Source: Macrobrachium rosenbergii (Eukaryota > Arthropoda > Malacostraca > Decapoda > Palaemonidae). From it: a stretch of 64,000 nt of DNA. Below the pieces are notes generated by a model. It did not search any database and was not told where the DNA came from. It saw only the letters and a program-made list of their open reading frames with translations. The translations under genes were made by a program, and so were the position numbers. This document shows, piece after piece, positions 11,944-24,000 of this stretch (positions within the stretch are counted from its first letter, which is position 1; each line of letters begins with the position of its first letter). The stretch covers positions 37,789,037-37,853,036 of the forward strand of contig NC_089777.1 in assembly GCF_040412425.1 (NCBI RefSeq). Direction: 5' to 3'.

Positions 11944-12254
11944 GCCTTAGAAAACTTAGCTTCCACTTGGATAGAAAGCCAGGTTATTGCATAATGAATT
12001 ACCAACAAGCAATTCAGACAGTTAAATTTCTCACACAATATACAGTATTGTACAGTATTACCTTTGATTAACTAGATGTTCTAAGTAAACTATAAATATA
12101 CTTTTTTTGTTTTATAATCATGATACCTAACTGTATCTATGATTTATATGGCAAAATCTGACAATTTTCATGATGCATTAGTCTAAACCTTTACTACACT
12201 GTGAACTAAATCCATTATTTAGGTCAAGTCAGGATAGCTTCTGTATCTATATAC

Positions 12255-12338
12255 CTGAAACTAACCTGGACATAGCTTACTACAAGTCAGATCAGCCTCT
12301 GCAGACTAACTGAAACTAACCTGGGCATAGTCTACTAC
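12255..12338. repeat. Imperfect 55-bp tandem duplication
   Basis: 'ctgaaactaacctggacata' at 12255 recurs as 'ctgaaactaacctgggcata' at 12310. Confidence 0.6.
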
Positions 12339-13520
12339 ATTATAAGAGTTTTAATTTATTCCAGTGATTTCCTTAGCATATTTCTTCAATATTAAGATAG
12401 CTAGGCCTAATTTTCAAGCACTAAAATATCTTTCTGCCAAACCTAGTCTAGCTTATTAGCATGGAGGAGCATGGAATAGCTCTCACTCTCTGATGATTAA
12501 GAGGTGACTGGCCAGGTCATACTCAGTGTCAGGGGCTTAAGTGACAACTGACAAGGCAGTATCCCTCTTAAGTTTCAATTAATTTTTTATATACCCTAAT
12601 TTCCAATCCTCTAGTGATAACAGAAATTAAACACGGGTTAAAATTTTCCAACTGTTTTTTAGTTTTCCATGGTAGCTAGCCTAGGCCTATTTCACCATTG
12701 ATCAGGGGCTGGGGACACCTCACAAACATTCAGTTGAGGTAAGTACCTTAAGGTAAGTAAGAGAACTGAAATCAGAAATTTCAACTTTACATAATGAAGT
12801 GTCCAGGAACTCAAAAGATAACACATGCTAGCCTGAGCATAAGCTGACCTGAAGACTAACTAAGCTTACTTATTTGTTACTGTTGTGTTGGTCTGCACAA
12901 CTGTACAGCAGACCAATAAGATATTACAAGTATAGGCCTAGTAGGCTAAGTTTACTAGAGACTAATTTAACCAAATTTGGGATGAAAAATTAGCCAATTC
13001 CAAATTTTGGTCAATTTTTACTTCTATAACAGGCCCATTCGCATGAACACTGTTTAGTACCAGTCACACAGGAGTGAAAGGTGAAACGTAAACAGACTTT
13101 AAATATCTTGGTAATGATAAACTGGGGGTAGATTTCATTGTGCTTTTTATATTGAGCACATTGAAAAGACTTAGGGGCAAAGAAAAATCCAATATCCAGA
13201 GCTGGTATTAGCCCAAGAGATGCTAGGGGGATGCCACTTACGGATGACGGCAATATTATGCATTTGCACTTTAGTAATGGAACCAATATTTTCTTGCTCA
13301 TTTTTTTGACTTGTCACCTAATGTTATACATGGTTGTAATCACCTTGTGTTGCAGATTAATAATCAAAAATAGAATATAAAATACTTTTAAAAACTTATA
13401 TTTAAAAAGAATATTTTTTTGGAAAGAAAACATTTTTTCAAAAACCACTTTTTAGTTTTGGAATGCTTCGTGCAGTATTTTCTGAGACAATTTCAAATTT
13501 TTTCATGACAATATTACTCC

Positions 13521-14059
13521 TTAGCTATTCAAGAAACAACTATAAAAGTACAAAAAATATACAACAGTTATTAATTGGTTGAATGGGAGTATATATGTGT
13601 GTATGTTAACTGTCATATGCACACTAACTAAAAATCCAATATTACTATCCCCACTGTCATTGTAATTATCTATCTCACTATCATTATTTGATGAAAATGA
13701 ATAAGCATCATCATCAAAAGCCATTATCTCCAAAATTCACAGAAAAAACAAAGATTTATTAAAATCTTCTACCGTTGCTCAACTTCACGATACTTTCCTG
13801 ATGGAAGGTTTACAATTTTGCTATTTTTATACCTATGATTAAGAGAAATCTGGCATCTTTTATGTTCACAAGTGAGCTAAATGGCTGCTGAGACTGCTGA
13901 CATCACTCAAACAGAGATAAAGGGAGGGACTAAATTTACCGCTATATTTGAAAATAAAGTGTTGATAATATTGTTGTCCTAGCGCAACATATAACGCGTC
14001 GATTCTAGCGATGACCAGCAGCACCTTGTGGGTTAAAGTAATAAAAAAAAAAGGGTTAA
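13521..14059 (-). mobile_element. Possible piggyBac-type end and transposase N-terminus
   Basis: On the minus strand a TTAA at 14059-14056 is followed at once by CCC and a T-rich run, as at the end of piggyBac-type transposons (TTAA target, CCC-starting terminal repeat). About 330 bp inside, an ATG at 13724 opens MAFDDDAYSFSSNNDSEIDN, an acidic Ser-rich start like the N-termini of piggyBac transposases. The frame then degenerates near 13610. No catalytic Asp region and no partner end were found, so the call is tentative. An ordinary low-complexity frame is the alternative. Confidence 0.3.
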
Positions 14060-15054
14060 ATTCCACTTTAAACCATTATCACATTTTATACCTGAAAATA
14101 TAATTTTCCTGTTTTAATGCACTGTAATTATTACTGATGTTTTGCTTCTTTTGCTGTCAAGTTTTATGGAGCCGCTGAAAGTCCGCGGGACCCTACTTTT
14201 GGTGCCAAAAATTTCAATATCATATAATAGTTTAAATCAAAATAATACAAACAAAATACAGAATATTTTTACTTTTACTTAGGCCTACTGAAGCGTCTTC
14301 AGTATTAATTTACTCTAGACTGTAATTTCATTTCGGGCTTGAAAGTATAATTTTTAAGAACAAATGCAGGGTGAGAGGTCAGGGGTACTGTAGGCCTGAT
14401 AGGCATTTAAGAGGGAATATGACCTAACCAGACTTATCTTTACCTAACCTAACTTCGGACACTGAGGGCGCGGTGGGGGTTCATGGCTTCATTTTCCCCC
14501 CACAATTCATGGCTTCATTCCCCCCCCCGCCCAATTAAGGCAAAAACAAACCTAACCTTATCTAGAATGCCATGTCCTGACCTTACCTTCCTAAGTCCAC
14601 TTAATTCGCCGTGCTAATAGCCTGATAAAGTCATTCAGCAAACTACCCGTGTACCCTGGATTGGAGGAGTTTGGGTAGGTCATTGGTAGACGAAACTAAC
14701 GTCAGAAACGTTCAAAACACACATTAACACACAGGAAAATATTTTCAAGTCCCATATCACATATATTATAATAAGCAAGGCTAAGTCAGCATTTTGATTA
14801 CTCGGTAAAGTCGGGATAAGGTTCATAATCTATCCGTAGGTCAGATGGTGTGAGTTACTAGGCTATTGTAAACATTGAAGTTCCGTAACCATTATTATCC
14901 GTTTATTACCATGTCAGTCATCTACTAATGCCTAAAAATTAAGGACATATAAAATTGCAATTATCTAACACTAACTTTGTTAGAATTCACAGCCATAACG
15001 CAATAAATCCAGCGAAGTAACTGACAACAAAATTGCACAAAACATGCCTACACT
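14060..15054. other. No gene seen
   Basis: Unique-looking sequence with a C-run (14499-14529) and many 'cctaacct' words, but no exon could be supported. Confidence 0.4.
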
Positions 15055-15140
15055 TGCTCACTTGGTTGGTTCGGAACTTCGGGGACTGGGTCACGGCATT
15101 GCCTCTGTAACGGCGCCTCCGTTGCTCGCGTAGTTTCCTA
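15055..15140. promoter_or_regulatory. CpG-rich island, possibly a promoter or first exon
   Basis: A locally GC- and CpG-rich stretch (for example 'taacggcgcctccgttgctc' near 15108) in otherwise AT-rich DNA. It could be the start of a non-coding first exon, but no linked coding exon was found on either strand. The evidence is composition only. Confidence 0.2.
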
Positions 15141-16217
15141 GTTTTGCATATTTCCTTGTATTTTATCTTGTCTTTTTCTCTGCATAGGACGCAAGATTTA
15201 CCTTTTATTTACAATATACAAAGTACAAAAACTTTCTAACTAATTCGTGCATTTCCTCATCACAGGGTTGTAATTCAACTGCTTATTTTTCTGTATTCCT
15301 GGCAAAATAACTTCCACTGGGTTAAAGCCTCTCCTGTACATTTATTTATCATTTCTAGTGAATTAATTTTTGCTCTGAAAAAAGAAAGCAGATACAAAAC
15401 TACTGTCGTATATTTGCTCTTATTTATTTTTTCCCCGTTTCTTGTATACAATTTTCTACATAAAAGATGCTCATGTCTCTCCTTAATGTGACAATAACTA
15501 CTTTTTGTGTACTTAGTATTTTCCTATATATCCCTTTTCAATCATTTGCAACTTTTCAGTTTCTAATTCTAACACATTGATTGCAATAGTACCACACGCT
15601 AAGGAAAGAATTTTAATATCTTTCCCAAAATACTTTTCTACCATCATTCTGTTGCAATTCTTTGTGTTTGTTTGAATATATTCGTCAAACTATTACAGTA
15701 AGTTTAATTCCTATAATAAGATATATTTCTATTACTCTGATTCCATCTATGTGTTCTGGTTTGTCTTTCGTAATATATACTAGAATGTTACTTTTATCTT
15801 TATTGCACATCCACCTTTTCCCCTGCTTTTATTAAAAGGTGTATATTATGTTTATGTCCTCTGTATGTTCAGTTATAACCAGGAAAAGACTGGAACAGTA
15901 GTAGTAGCAGCAATTTAAATGAACTCAGAATAAATCTATTATAGATCTCGATCTGGTGGAAGAATTACATTTAACATCAAGCTATTATAGAAATCATACG
16001 ATAGGTATTTGAGAACCAAAGTACCTATGCCTTATGGAAAATATCTTTGAATGAATAAGATTTCTTAGCTGCTTTATATTTGAAATGCAAGAGATCATTT
16101 TTTTAGGTGTGTTTTATGCTGATAACACTATACAATGGTGGTTTGCTATATAATTACATTAAATACCATAAAGTTGGTGGCATTAGGGTTAAAAGTATTT
16201 CTCTGCTGAATAGAAAA
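15141..16217. other. No gene seen
   Basis: AT-rich, without repeat structure or coding pattern that I can recognise. Confidence 0.4.
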
Positions 16218-16397
16218 GAAAATAGAATTTAGGCCAAAGGCCAGTCGCTGGGACCTATGAGTTAAATCAGCTCTGAAACGGAAAAATAAAGAGCAAAAAG
16301 GTTTGCAAGGTACACAGGAGGAATACATTGCAGTTGCACTATTGTTAGGAGAGGGTGGAAAGTAAGATGGAAGAAAGAGAATATGAATGGGGGCACA
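16218..16397 (+). repeat. Interspersed repeat family A, copy 1 (3'-truncated)
   Basis: Contains 'tagaatttaggccaaaggcc', 'gctgggacctatgag', 'acaggaggaatacattgcag' and 'gagggtggaaagtaagatgg'. These words recur in the same order at 43658-43905 and 46361-46592, always on the plus strand. Size and structure suggest a SINE or short retroposon; I do not see a clear tRNA-type promoter. Confidence 0.8.
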
Positions 16398-17404
16398 TTC
16401 TCTGCTGAAAGAAGCTAAAGGAAGATGATCGGACAATATGTAGTCACACGAAGAGGAAAGAACCACTTCCTGTACTTTTTTAATAGTTGGTCCTGGGATT
16501 CTATTATATAACATTGGGAACCAGTATTTAAACGTCAGTAAGTCCTAAGATCTGGTTCCAGTGGCACTAACCTTCATTATTTCTTTAGGTACAAGAAGCC
16601 TTAAGAACAAAAACCAGATTTTCTTGCATGATTAACGCTACTATCATTCTTACATAGTTCTAACCTAACCTTCCCCAACAACTCCCAGCCTATCATTCGA
16701 TGTGATTAGATGTGTCATGATTTCTCTCCACTTTCATTTGCCCTGTGCACTTGTTGCTGTGTCTTTTGTGGTCCAGGTTTTCCTTTACATTTTTGATCCA
16801 TGCTTTTCACAGATTTCCTAGTGCTGTTTTTCCTGTTATGTTCATATCTACTGTACTACTTTTCTAACTTCTCATAGCATGTCAAAACCAGCTCAAGCTT
16901 TGATCTCTTGGTCTACTTTCCAGCCGTGAAACACACCATGCCTCATTATTATATGATCTTTCTACTATGCTCCAGCCATAAATCTTAGCTTTCTACAGTC
17001 ACACCTTCCCAAAACTCCAATTTTCCTTGTCAATGTTCATCACTGCTACAAATAAGTACTGTTGGCCGTTTATACACACGTTCTAAGCTCTTTAAAAAAA
17101 TGACTGCTGGATGTTAAGTGCTGTATGAAAGAAAGCTGGATACAAAGGCATCTAAAATTATCAGAATAATTAAGCACTGCAAAATTATTTATAAGAATAT
17201 AGTTTTACTCCACCAGGATTTCATATTCTTACCAGTTAGAACTATAAGGGCATGTTCTGACCATCGGTTGTCTAATAAATCGCAACTTGAAATCTTTTCT
17301 TTTCACCGGACAAAATGAACATTGTGCTTTTGAAAGATAGTCCTAGGGTACATATGTCCAAGACTTGTTAAAAGTTAAGTATATCTTAGTTTAACCAGAC
17401 AACT
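16398..17404. other. No gene seen
   Basis: No exon, repeat array or RNA gene recognised. Confidence 0.4.
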
Positions 17405-17640
17405 GAGCTGATTAACAGCTCTCCTAGGGCTGGCCCGAAGGATTAGATTTATTTTTATGTGGCTAAGAAACAATTGGTTACCTAGCAACGGGACCTACAG
17501 CTTATTGTGGAATCCGAACCACATTATAGCGAGAAATGAATTTATACCACCAGAAACAAATTCCTCTTGTTTTTCACTGGCCGGTCGGAGATTCGAACTC
17601 GCGACCAAGACTTGTTACTTGCTGTCTATTGACATCAGGG
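17405..17640 (-). mobile_element. tRNA-derived SINE
   Basis: Read on the minus strand, 'gcgagttcgaatctccgacc' holds a good RNA polymerase III B box (GTTCGAATC) from a tRNA T-loop. Downstream come 'aattcatttctcgctataat' and a second B-box-like 'ggttcggattcc'. Decapod genomes carry many copies of a repeat with this text, which I know as family knowledge rather than from a search. No copy with an intact A box was identified here, so the 5' end may be missing. Confidence 0.6.
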
Positions 17641-18040
17641 CACTTGGACAAGCACATTATATTGTATTATTAATCTATGGCATTCTCTACACTGGACTAG
17701 GCCATGAGAGCCAGCCATTAGATAGCCAAGTGTGGACAGTTTTCAGGCAAGATAAGACTACTGTACTTCTTAATGCCTTTCTTTCTGCATTGATGGCAGC
17801 CATAATCACCACTGTGGATTTAATCTGCTCTAGTTTTACATAATGCCTCATAATCACAAGTGATTCATGAAATATAGTACAAGCAGGTTCCAATTTTAAT
17901 GCTAAGAATTAATTTTCGGTGAAGTAAAGGCTTTACAAATTACTAAGGTAATATTATCATATTCTGTTCATTGTTTAATATCCTAACTCAGTATTTAAAA
18001 ATCTGGTAATGAAGTACAGTGTTCAATCTGAATTAACTAA

Positions 18041-18069
18041 AACACACAGAGTAAGTAAACAGGTTTATT
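18041..18069 (-). terminator. Candidate poly(A) signal with GU-rich downstream element
   Basis: On the minus strand AATAAA (18069-18064) is followed 14-23 nt later by TCTGTGTGTT (18050-18041), a typical GU-rich cleavage-stimulating element. Cleavage would fall near 18050. Confidence 0.4.
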
Positions 18070-21000
18070 GGTAAGCTACAGATTAAATGAACATGGAACA
18101 GGTCACACTGCCGTACAGCGCTATGTACCTCACCTCGGTGTACAAAAGGAGTCCAAACACAAGGCATGAGCGGCTTCACGTACACAGTGGACCGCGCTTG
18201 TATCAAAGTAAGAAAATGTAGAAAAATCTTGGTGACTACCCATTCACAAAATTTCCACACAACATTAAAAAACATATTTAAATATTTTTCATGTTATTTT
18301 ACAAAACATAAAAATGTATAAGGGCAACAAAAATTAAAACTAAGTCTAGTTGGCATAGTGGGGTCATGACTGTGGTCCATGAGAAGACTGTGGGTTTTCA
18401 CATCAAATTAGACTGCAGTTACCCACCAGTTATACCTTTCACGGAGACGGGAAACCCCACCAATTCTGCCAGTTACTCCATACTTACAAAAATTAGAAAA
18501 TGCTTCACCAAACACTCATAAAAATCCATAGTTACAAAAAGTTAGATGTCCATGGTGGAGAAATAACAAAAATGAGTCAAAAGTAGCAAAAATTGCTATA
18601 AAACTGGCTATTATCATGACGATGAAAGAGAACTATCATCGTAGTCATCTGAATCATGCTTAATGCTGCAAATGTGTCGCCTGCCAATCAAGAGATACAT
18701 TCATATAAGCAACCCTGGCAAGAAGCATTTCTGGGCATAGCCTGTAATGCTAATAAGGCTGTGCCCTCTTGCTTCCTCTTGACCTGCCAGGCTTGGAGAA
18801 GGGTCTACATCCCATTATAGGAGCTTATATTCTGTATTATAGGCACAAGTACAACGGATGAATACCAATGATAAGATGTAAACCCACTTGTATAACACTG
18901 TTCATATCAATACACGATCCGAGGTGCAGTTGTGATAATTTTTGAAACACTTTAGTTCAACCCTCTCAGCTGGCAGGCTGGCAGGGGTTTCAGGATTGGG
19001 CACACTAGCAGCACTAGCAGCTGTAATAGTAGTAATATTGTATTAATGATAATAGTAGCAATCATCGTTCACTATTGGGGATGCTCCACCATGTCTCTCG
19101 CCAGCTTCCGCCTACCACTGACATGAGCCGGGAGTGAGTCCCTACTGACAGCCACAGGAGCTGGAAAAAATATATATTATTTTATACATATTTCTTTTAT
19201 TATATACAAATCAATTATATTACGCATCATTTACGTACCAGTCGTGACTCATCACATGTACATACTGTACAATATTATTTTATACTCTGTACTATAATTT
19301 GACAGGTTCATTGACTAAATTGGGTTTCCCTCCTGTGAGCTGCCAATAAAGATGCACGTCCTTCAACTAGGATTCTAGTGTTCAATGCACAAAAATAATA
19401 ATCCCAAACAAAAATAATTTTACAATATTTCTATTATTAAACAACAAACATTGCCTCCTCCTTTATACATGCATGGGAACATAAAACATCCAATTTTGAT
19501 ATTACATAAGTCTTTGTCCAGGATGTATACAGCATATCAATATTATAAATTTCTGTTTACAATTTGCAAATGTTGCAAATCTTTACACCATTCTTGTACC
19601 TGAGCATAATAACAACTTGTTGCTTAAGAGGTGACATCAAATTTGATGAAATTCTATAAAAAGTTATAACAATTTTAATTTCTGTGCAGACAATATAAAT
19701 TGTCAATATTACCACTAATGTGTTATGATCAAATAAGAGCTAAGATATAAAAAATGGCCAATAAGAGATGATGATCCACCATCCAACACATGGTGAAATT
19801 CACTGAAGGGTGTGTTGTCTATCACACAATTTAAAGGTTTTGGGCACTTTGCATCTATCAGGTGACTCCCACAATTCCCTGTTTGTGGCCACATGCAGGA
19901 CGCTCTCTCACCTCCACAACGAGGCAATAGGCGCCAAGATGATAGCTTCTGTACATTGGAAACACACTATTACAAAAAGGAGATTAGCAAAAATCTCTAC
20001 TATACTGTAAAAAGCAGAAAAATGATGTTAAATCGTAAAACCATGACAGCACAGCTGCTGGCCCTGGCAATCTTCAAGTACAATATCTGCAGAGTATTAA
20101 TAATAAAAAAGTAAGTTTGATGCAGGATGGATCAACAGGTAAGGAACATCTCTTAATAAGTCTTCCTACACCATCATCCTCTCGGACCTAACAAAATTCC
20201 AGGGTCTATTTGGGTCTGCTCACAAGCAAGCATTGCAGGTAGACGTAGCGACTGAAAATGCAAATGATGCTAAATTTCCCATACCCTATGAGACTAGTGA
20301 ATCTTTAAGCTTTCAACCCTTCAATAATCATCGTAGTTATGATATCATCAGTACTATTACAAAAGTTGCAAAACATATACAACAACTTTGGTTACAAGAT
20401 AACACTAAGTATAAATTAGAAAAATTAAAAAAATATCTATAAAAGCAAAAACAAGTATAAAACATGACTACTTTAACAATCACATACATGGAAACAGGAC
20501 CTAGACATGGGTATAGGTGAGTGATCGCATATCACACTTTGTTACATTAAATCTGCATGTTTCACAAAAATATGTTGACAAAGTCCTCAGCAATGTAACA
20601 TTCAACTGTCGTACCAAACTTTAAATATCTTGCTCGGTTAAGATTCCTATTATTAAACTATACACATTAACCTTTCATACAATAATAAAAAAGCAGGTAC
20701 TCGATCTGAATTACTTAACAAGCTGAGCAAAATATCAACTCATTGATGGACATACAGTTATTTCTCACCCAAACAGTTATAGGCAGGCACTACCATGCTC
20801 ACACAGTCCAGGCATTGCAGAAAATTAGTTTTGAACTTGAAATATCACTGTGGAGAGACTATGGATACAAAACTCTAAGTACGCCCAAACTGACACTTCA
20901 AGTTGATGTCACTAAACAACTTCAAGGCCTTCACTCCAGGCTAAGCAAGCATACCTGCCACTTTTTCAAGCCTGGGCTACACTGGGATAAATCAGAAAAA

Positions 21001-24000
21001 AAAGATGAAAGTCATGATGTCAGTATGGTATCATAATATAAAAAAATAAAAGACTCCTGGACAGTTACAATTGCAATGAATTTTGAGGTTTAGTCTTGAA
21101 TTTATATATACCATTACATATTAAGAACCTTAAAACAGAATTCTCCTCCTAAGTTTGTATCTATCCCTTATGCTGAAAAGAACAGCAGTTATATTAAATT
21201 CTGAAAAGAGGAATCAATATAAATATGGAGAATGAGAATTCATCATTGACAAAATTATGCATGTTAATGTTGTAAAATAGACCTAAACTACATAGATGTT
21301 AATCTATGATATACGTTAAAGCTGATGTAATCAACATGCTCTGAGGAAGTTTATGTGACAAGAAAACTATCTTGAACCTCAGGGAGCACAGAGGGAGAGT
21401 TAAATTTTCATCTTTCAAATAATGAAACCGTTCCGCATAGGTGCTCTTCCTCAGGTTCAAAACATTCATGTTATATATAAATACTAACACCATATGACTT
21501 GAAATTCAGCACCAAGCTAAATGGCCAATTGCACGTTATTGCAGCCTCTAGCAACAAGCAAGAAAAATAAGGGTCTTTTTGAAGGAACAAACAAAGAGGA
21601 AGGTATCTAAGGAGAAATGACAGGATACAAAGGAAGAATAACAAGGGGAGGGGAGGGTGGGCAATCTTCCAGTGCCTGCCTAATAACGTGATGGTTAAGA
21701 GCGATTATAGAGAGGTCAGTGAACAGTAACGCTTCCACTGCCTGTCAGTCTACAGTTCAGAAGAGAGGTTACTGTGACATGTACTAATCACAGTGGTTCA
21801 GGTGAAAGGAACTTAATAAATAAGTCCATTAATTTTAGGTAATAAAAATTATATTTATACTAATAAAGGGTAAGATGATAAGAAAAACAATCCTTGGGAA
21901 GAGATGGCTGAATTTTAATTATTGAAAACCTGATAGACGAGAACCCCCTTACCTCATGGTCCCATTCTGGATGCTTTACAAGCATTAATCTAAAATCTTT
22001 CAACTCTTAATCAAATTAAGATTCATAAAATAATTCAACTTTCAAAATTTATAATTATGAAAGTACTTATCCAAGACTGCAAAAGCTTTTGAGTTTCTAA
22101 AACCACTTACTAAATCATGAATATATGACACATGATAGCAGTACTTCTAAACATCTGCTACCATGTACAGAAGTTCTTCCAAAATACTATATACTATACA
22201 GCAAAATTTAAACCAATGAAGCACATCCTCTAAGGTAGTATAAGTGTTAAATTTTTGAAAAAAATAAAAAAAGGAAAAAACATCTGGAACTGCAACAGAG
22301 AGCAAACAAGCTGTGGGACAATGCTGCAGGTATTCACCAGTGATTTTTTTTTGTTTAGCATATCATGAAATATGAACTCTAAACTGCAGTAAGGTATGAA
22401 GAGGGCTTTGAGATACAATGCAGAATGTTAGTTACTGAGATCGTGCGACAAACTCAAAGCCCTCTTGACGTTGGACAACAGCTATTTCACAATTACACCA
22501 ATAATGCTGACTAGACACCTCCATGAAGACTACAAATATATATAAACATTTCATTTACAAATATTATGGATCACACTAAGCCTTGAATGAATCCTTGGGA
22601 TCACTTCATGCCATTGGATTTATTATTACATAGAGATATTGGACAGGCCAGCATAAACGAAGCCTATCTGCTGCCTATGCAACGTCTTTGCTCGGGTGTA
22701 GAGTCTTCTTCCTTACCGCTGATTTCTTCGAACTCATGGTCACCAACAGCCATCTCTTCCAGGGAGAAACTAAGGGAGGCTAAGAAATCCTAGCAGTTCT
22801 GATTGTCTAAACCTAACCCAGTTTTGACTATTTCAGCCAGGAAAAAATAAAGTACATGTGTAATATTCTTCCTATCTAATTATGAGAGTAGTGTTCCACC
22901 TTCATGAAAAAGCTTATGAATGCATTCATATAATTACTATTCATAGTGAGAAAGCAATAGTATATAAAGTTTTTTAGAAAGTCCCAAGTCAAACCTCTAG
23001 AAAAGTGTGTAAAATTTTTTTTTGTTTGTTTTCTTCACGTTTTTTTAAAATAGAAATGGACATGCCATCCGACCCCACTATTGCTCTTTAACAAGATTTC
23101 CAAGGGCATTCACCTGCTTATGAACCACCTCCCCATGTTCCACCCCTATCCCAAATTCTCACATTGAGCAGGTAGAGTCTCTTCCACAGACGGTTCAGTA
23201 AAAAAATAGTATGTACAAATATCAAAAAGTTCACCTCAGCTATATACTGTACATCCATCAATTAAAAGCCAGCAAAAGACATAACATTTCATTAATATAA
23301 AAATCATGCATTTCCATTAAGAAAGGATACACAAGAAAACGACAACATAAAAATATAACTGCCTATGTTTTCTTTGAAATGAAAATATAATAAAAATACA
23401 TGGAAATCTACACTCACTAGCGACACAATGCAATTATGTATTCAATGGATATGAAATGGGGATGAGTCTATGTACAGTGTTACCAGCCTCTCAGAAACGA
23501 GGCTAACGCAAAATATCAAATTCCGCCATAATGCAGACAAGGTCCTCAAGGGGAGGTGACTGAATGCCCATAGAATCTCACCTTGATAAATCTGGGTCAG
23601 GATATGTTGTCTCCACATTGTTAAGCCAATGTTGTGTGCTATTTTCTTTGGTTTTTCATTAAAAAAAGGAGATCAAGTAATTGTGACAAGCCAGTTAACT
23701 CGACGAAATAGGATGCCATATATACGTATATAAATAAATATATACCTATATATAACAAGAGTAATTTATTCTGTTTCATGATCCCCTTTATGTGAGATGT
23801 GGCCAATTGCTCCACTGATTCAAAAACTAAGTCACTGGCTCATCAATTTGATAACTGGCAAAGTTTCAACCACTTCACATTTATGGATTCTTCTGCAGTC
23901 TTCATTTCAATCTAATTATCTTCCTCCTGTGTTAAACTTCGCAAGCGAGCTATATGTGAAACTGTAATTCCGGCATTACTGTCTCATCTATTTAGCTACA

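Larger units (their letters stand above)
10725..13000. other. No gene seen
   Basis: Intergenic-looking AT-rich sequence. Named items inside are the (AAT)n at 11894-11942 and a 55-bp imperfect tandem duplication at 12255-12338. 'Taggcct' and 'cctaacc' words recur but form no clear unit. Confidence 0.45.

Noticed and set aside
15055..15140. CpG-rich stretch as a confirmed promoter
   Set aside because: Composition alone does not prove it and no linked gene was found, so it is listed at low confidence only.
17457..17843. 128-codon open frame on the plus strand
   Set aside because: Its first half is the tRNA-derived SINE read antisense, and the second half has no recognisable motif.
20743..21036. 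97-codon plus-strand frame
   Set aside because: Lies antisense inside the proposed 3'UTR, shows no motif and has the length expected by chance in this region.
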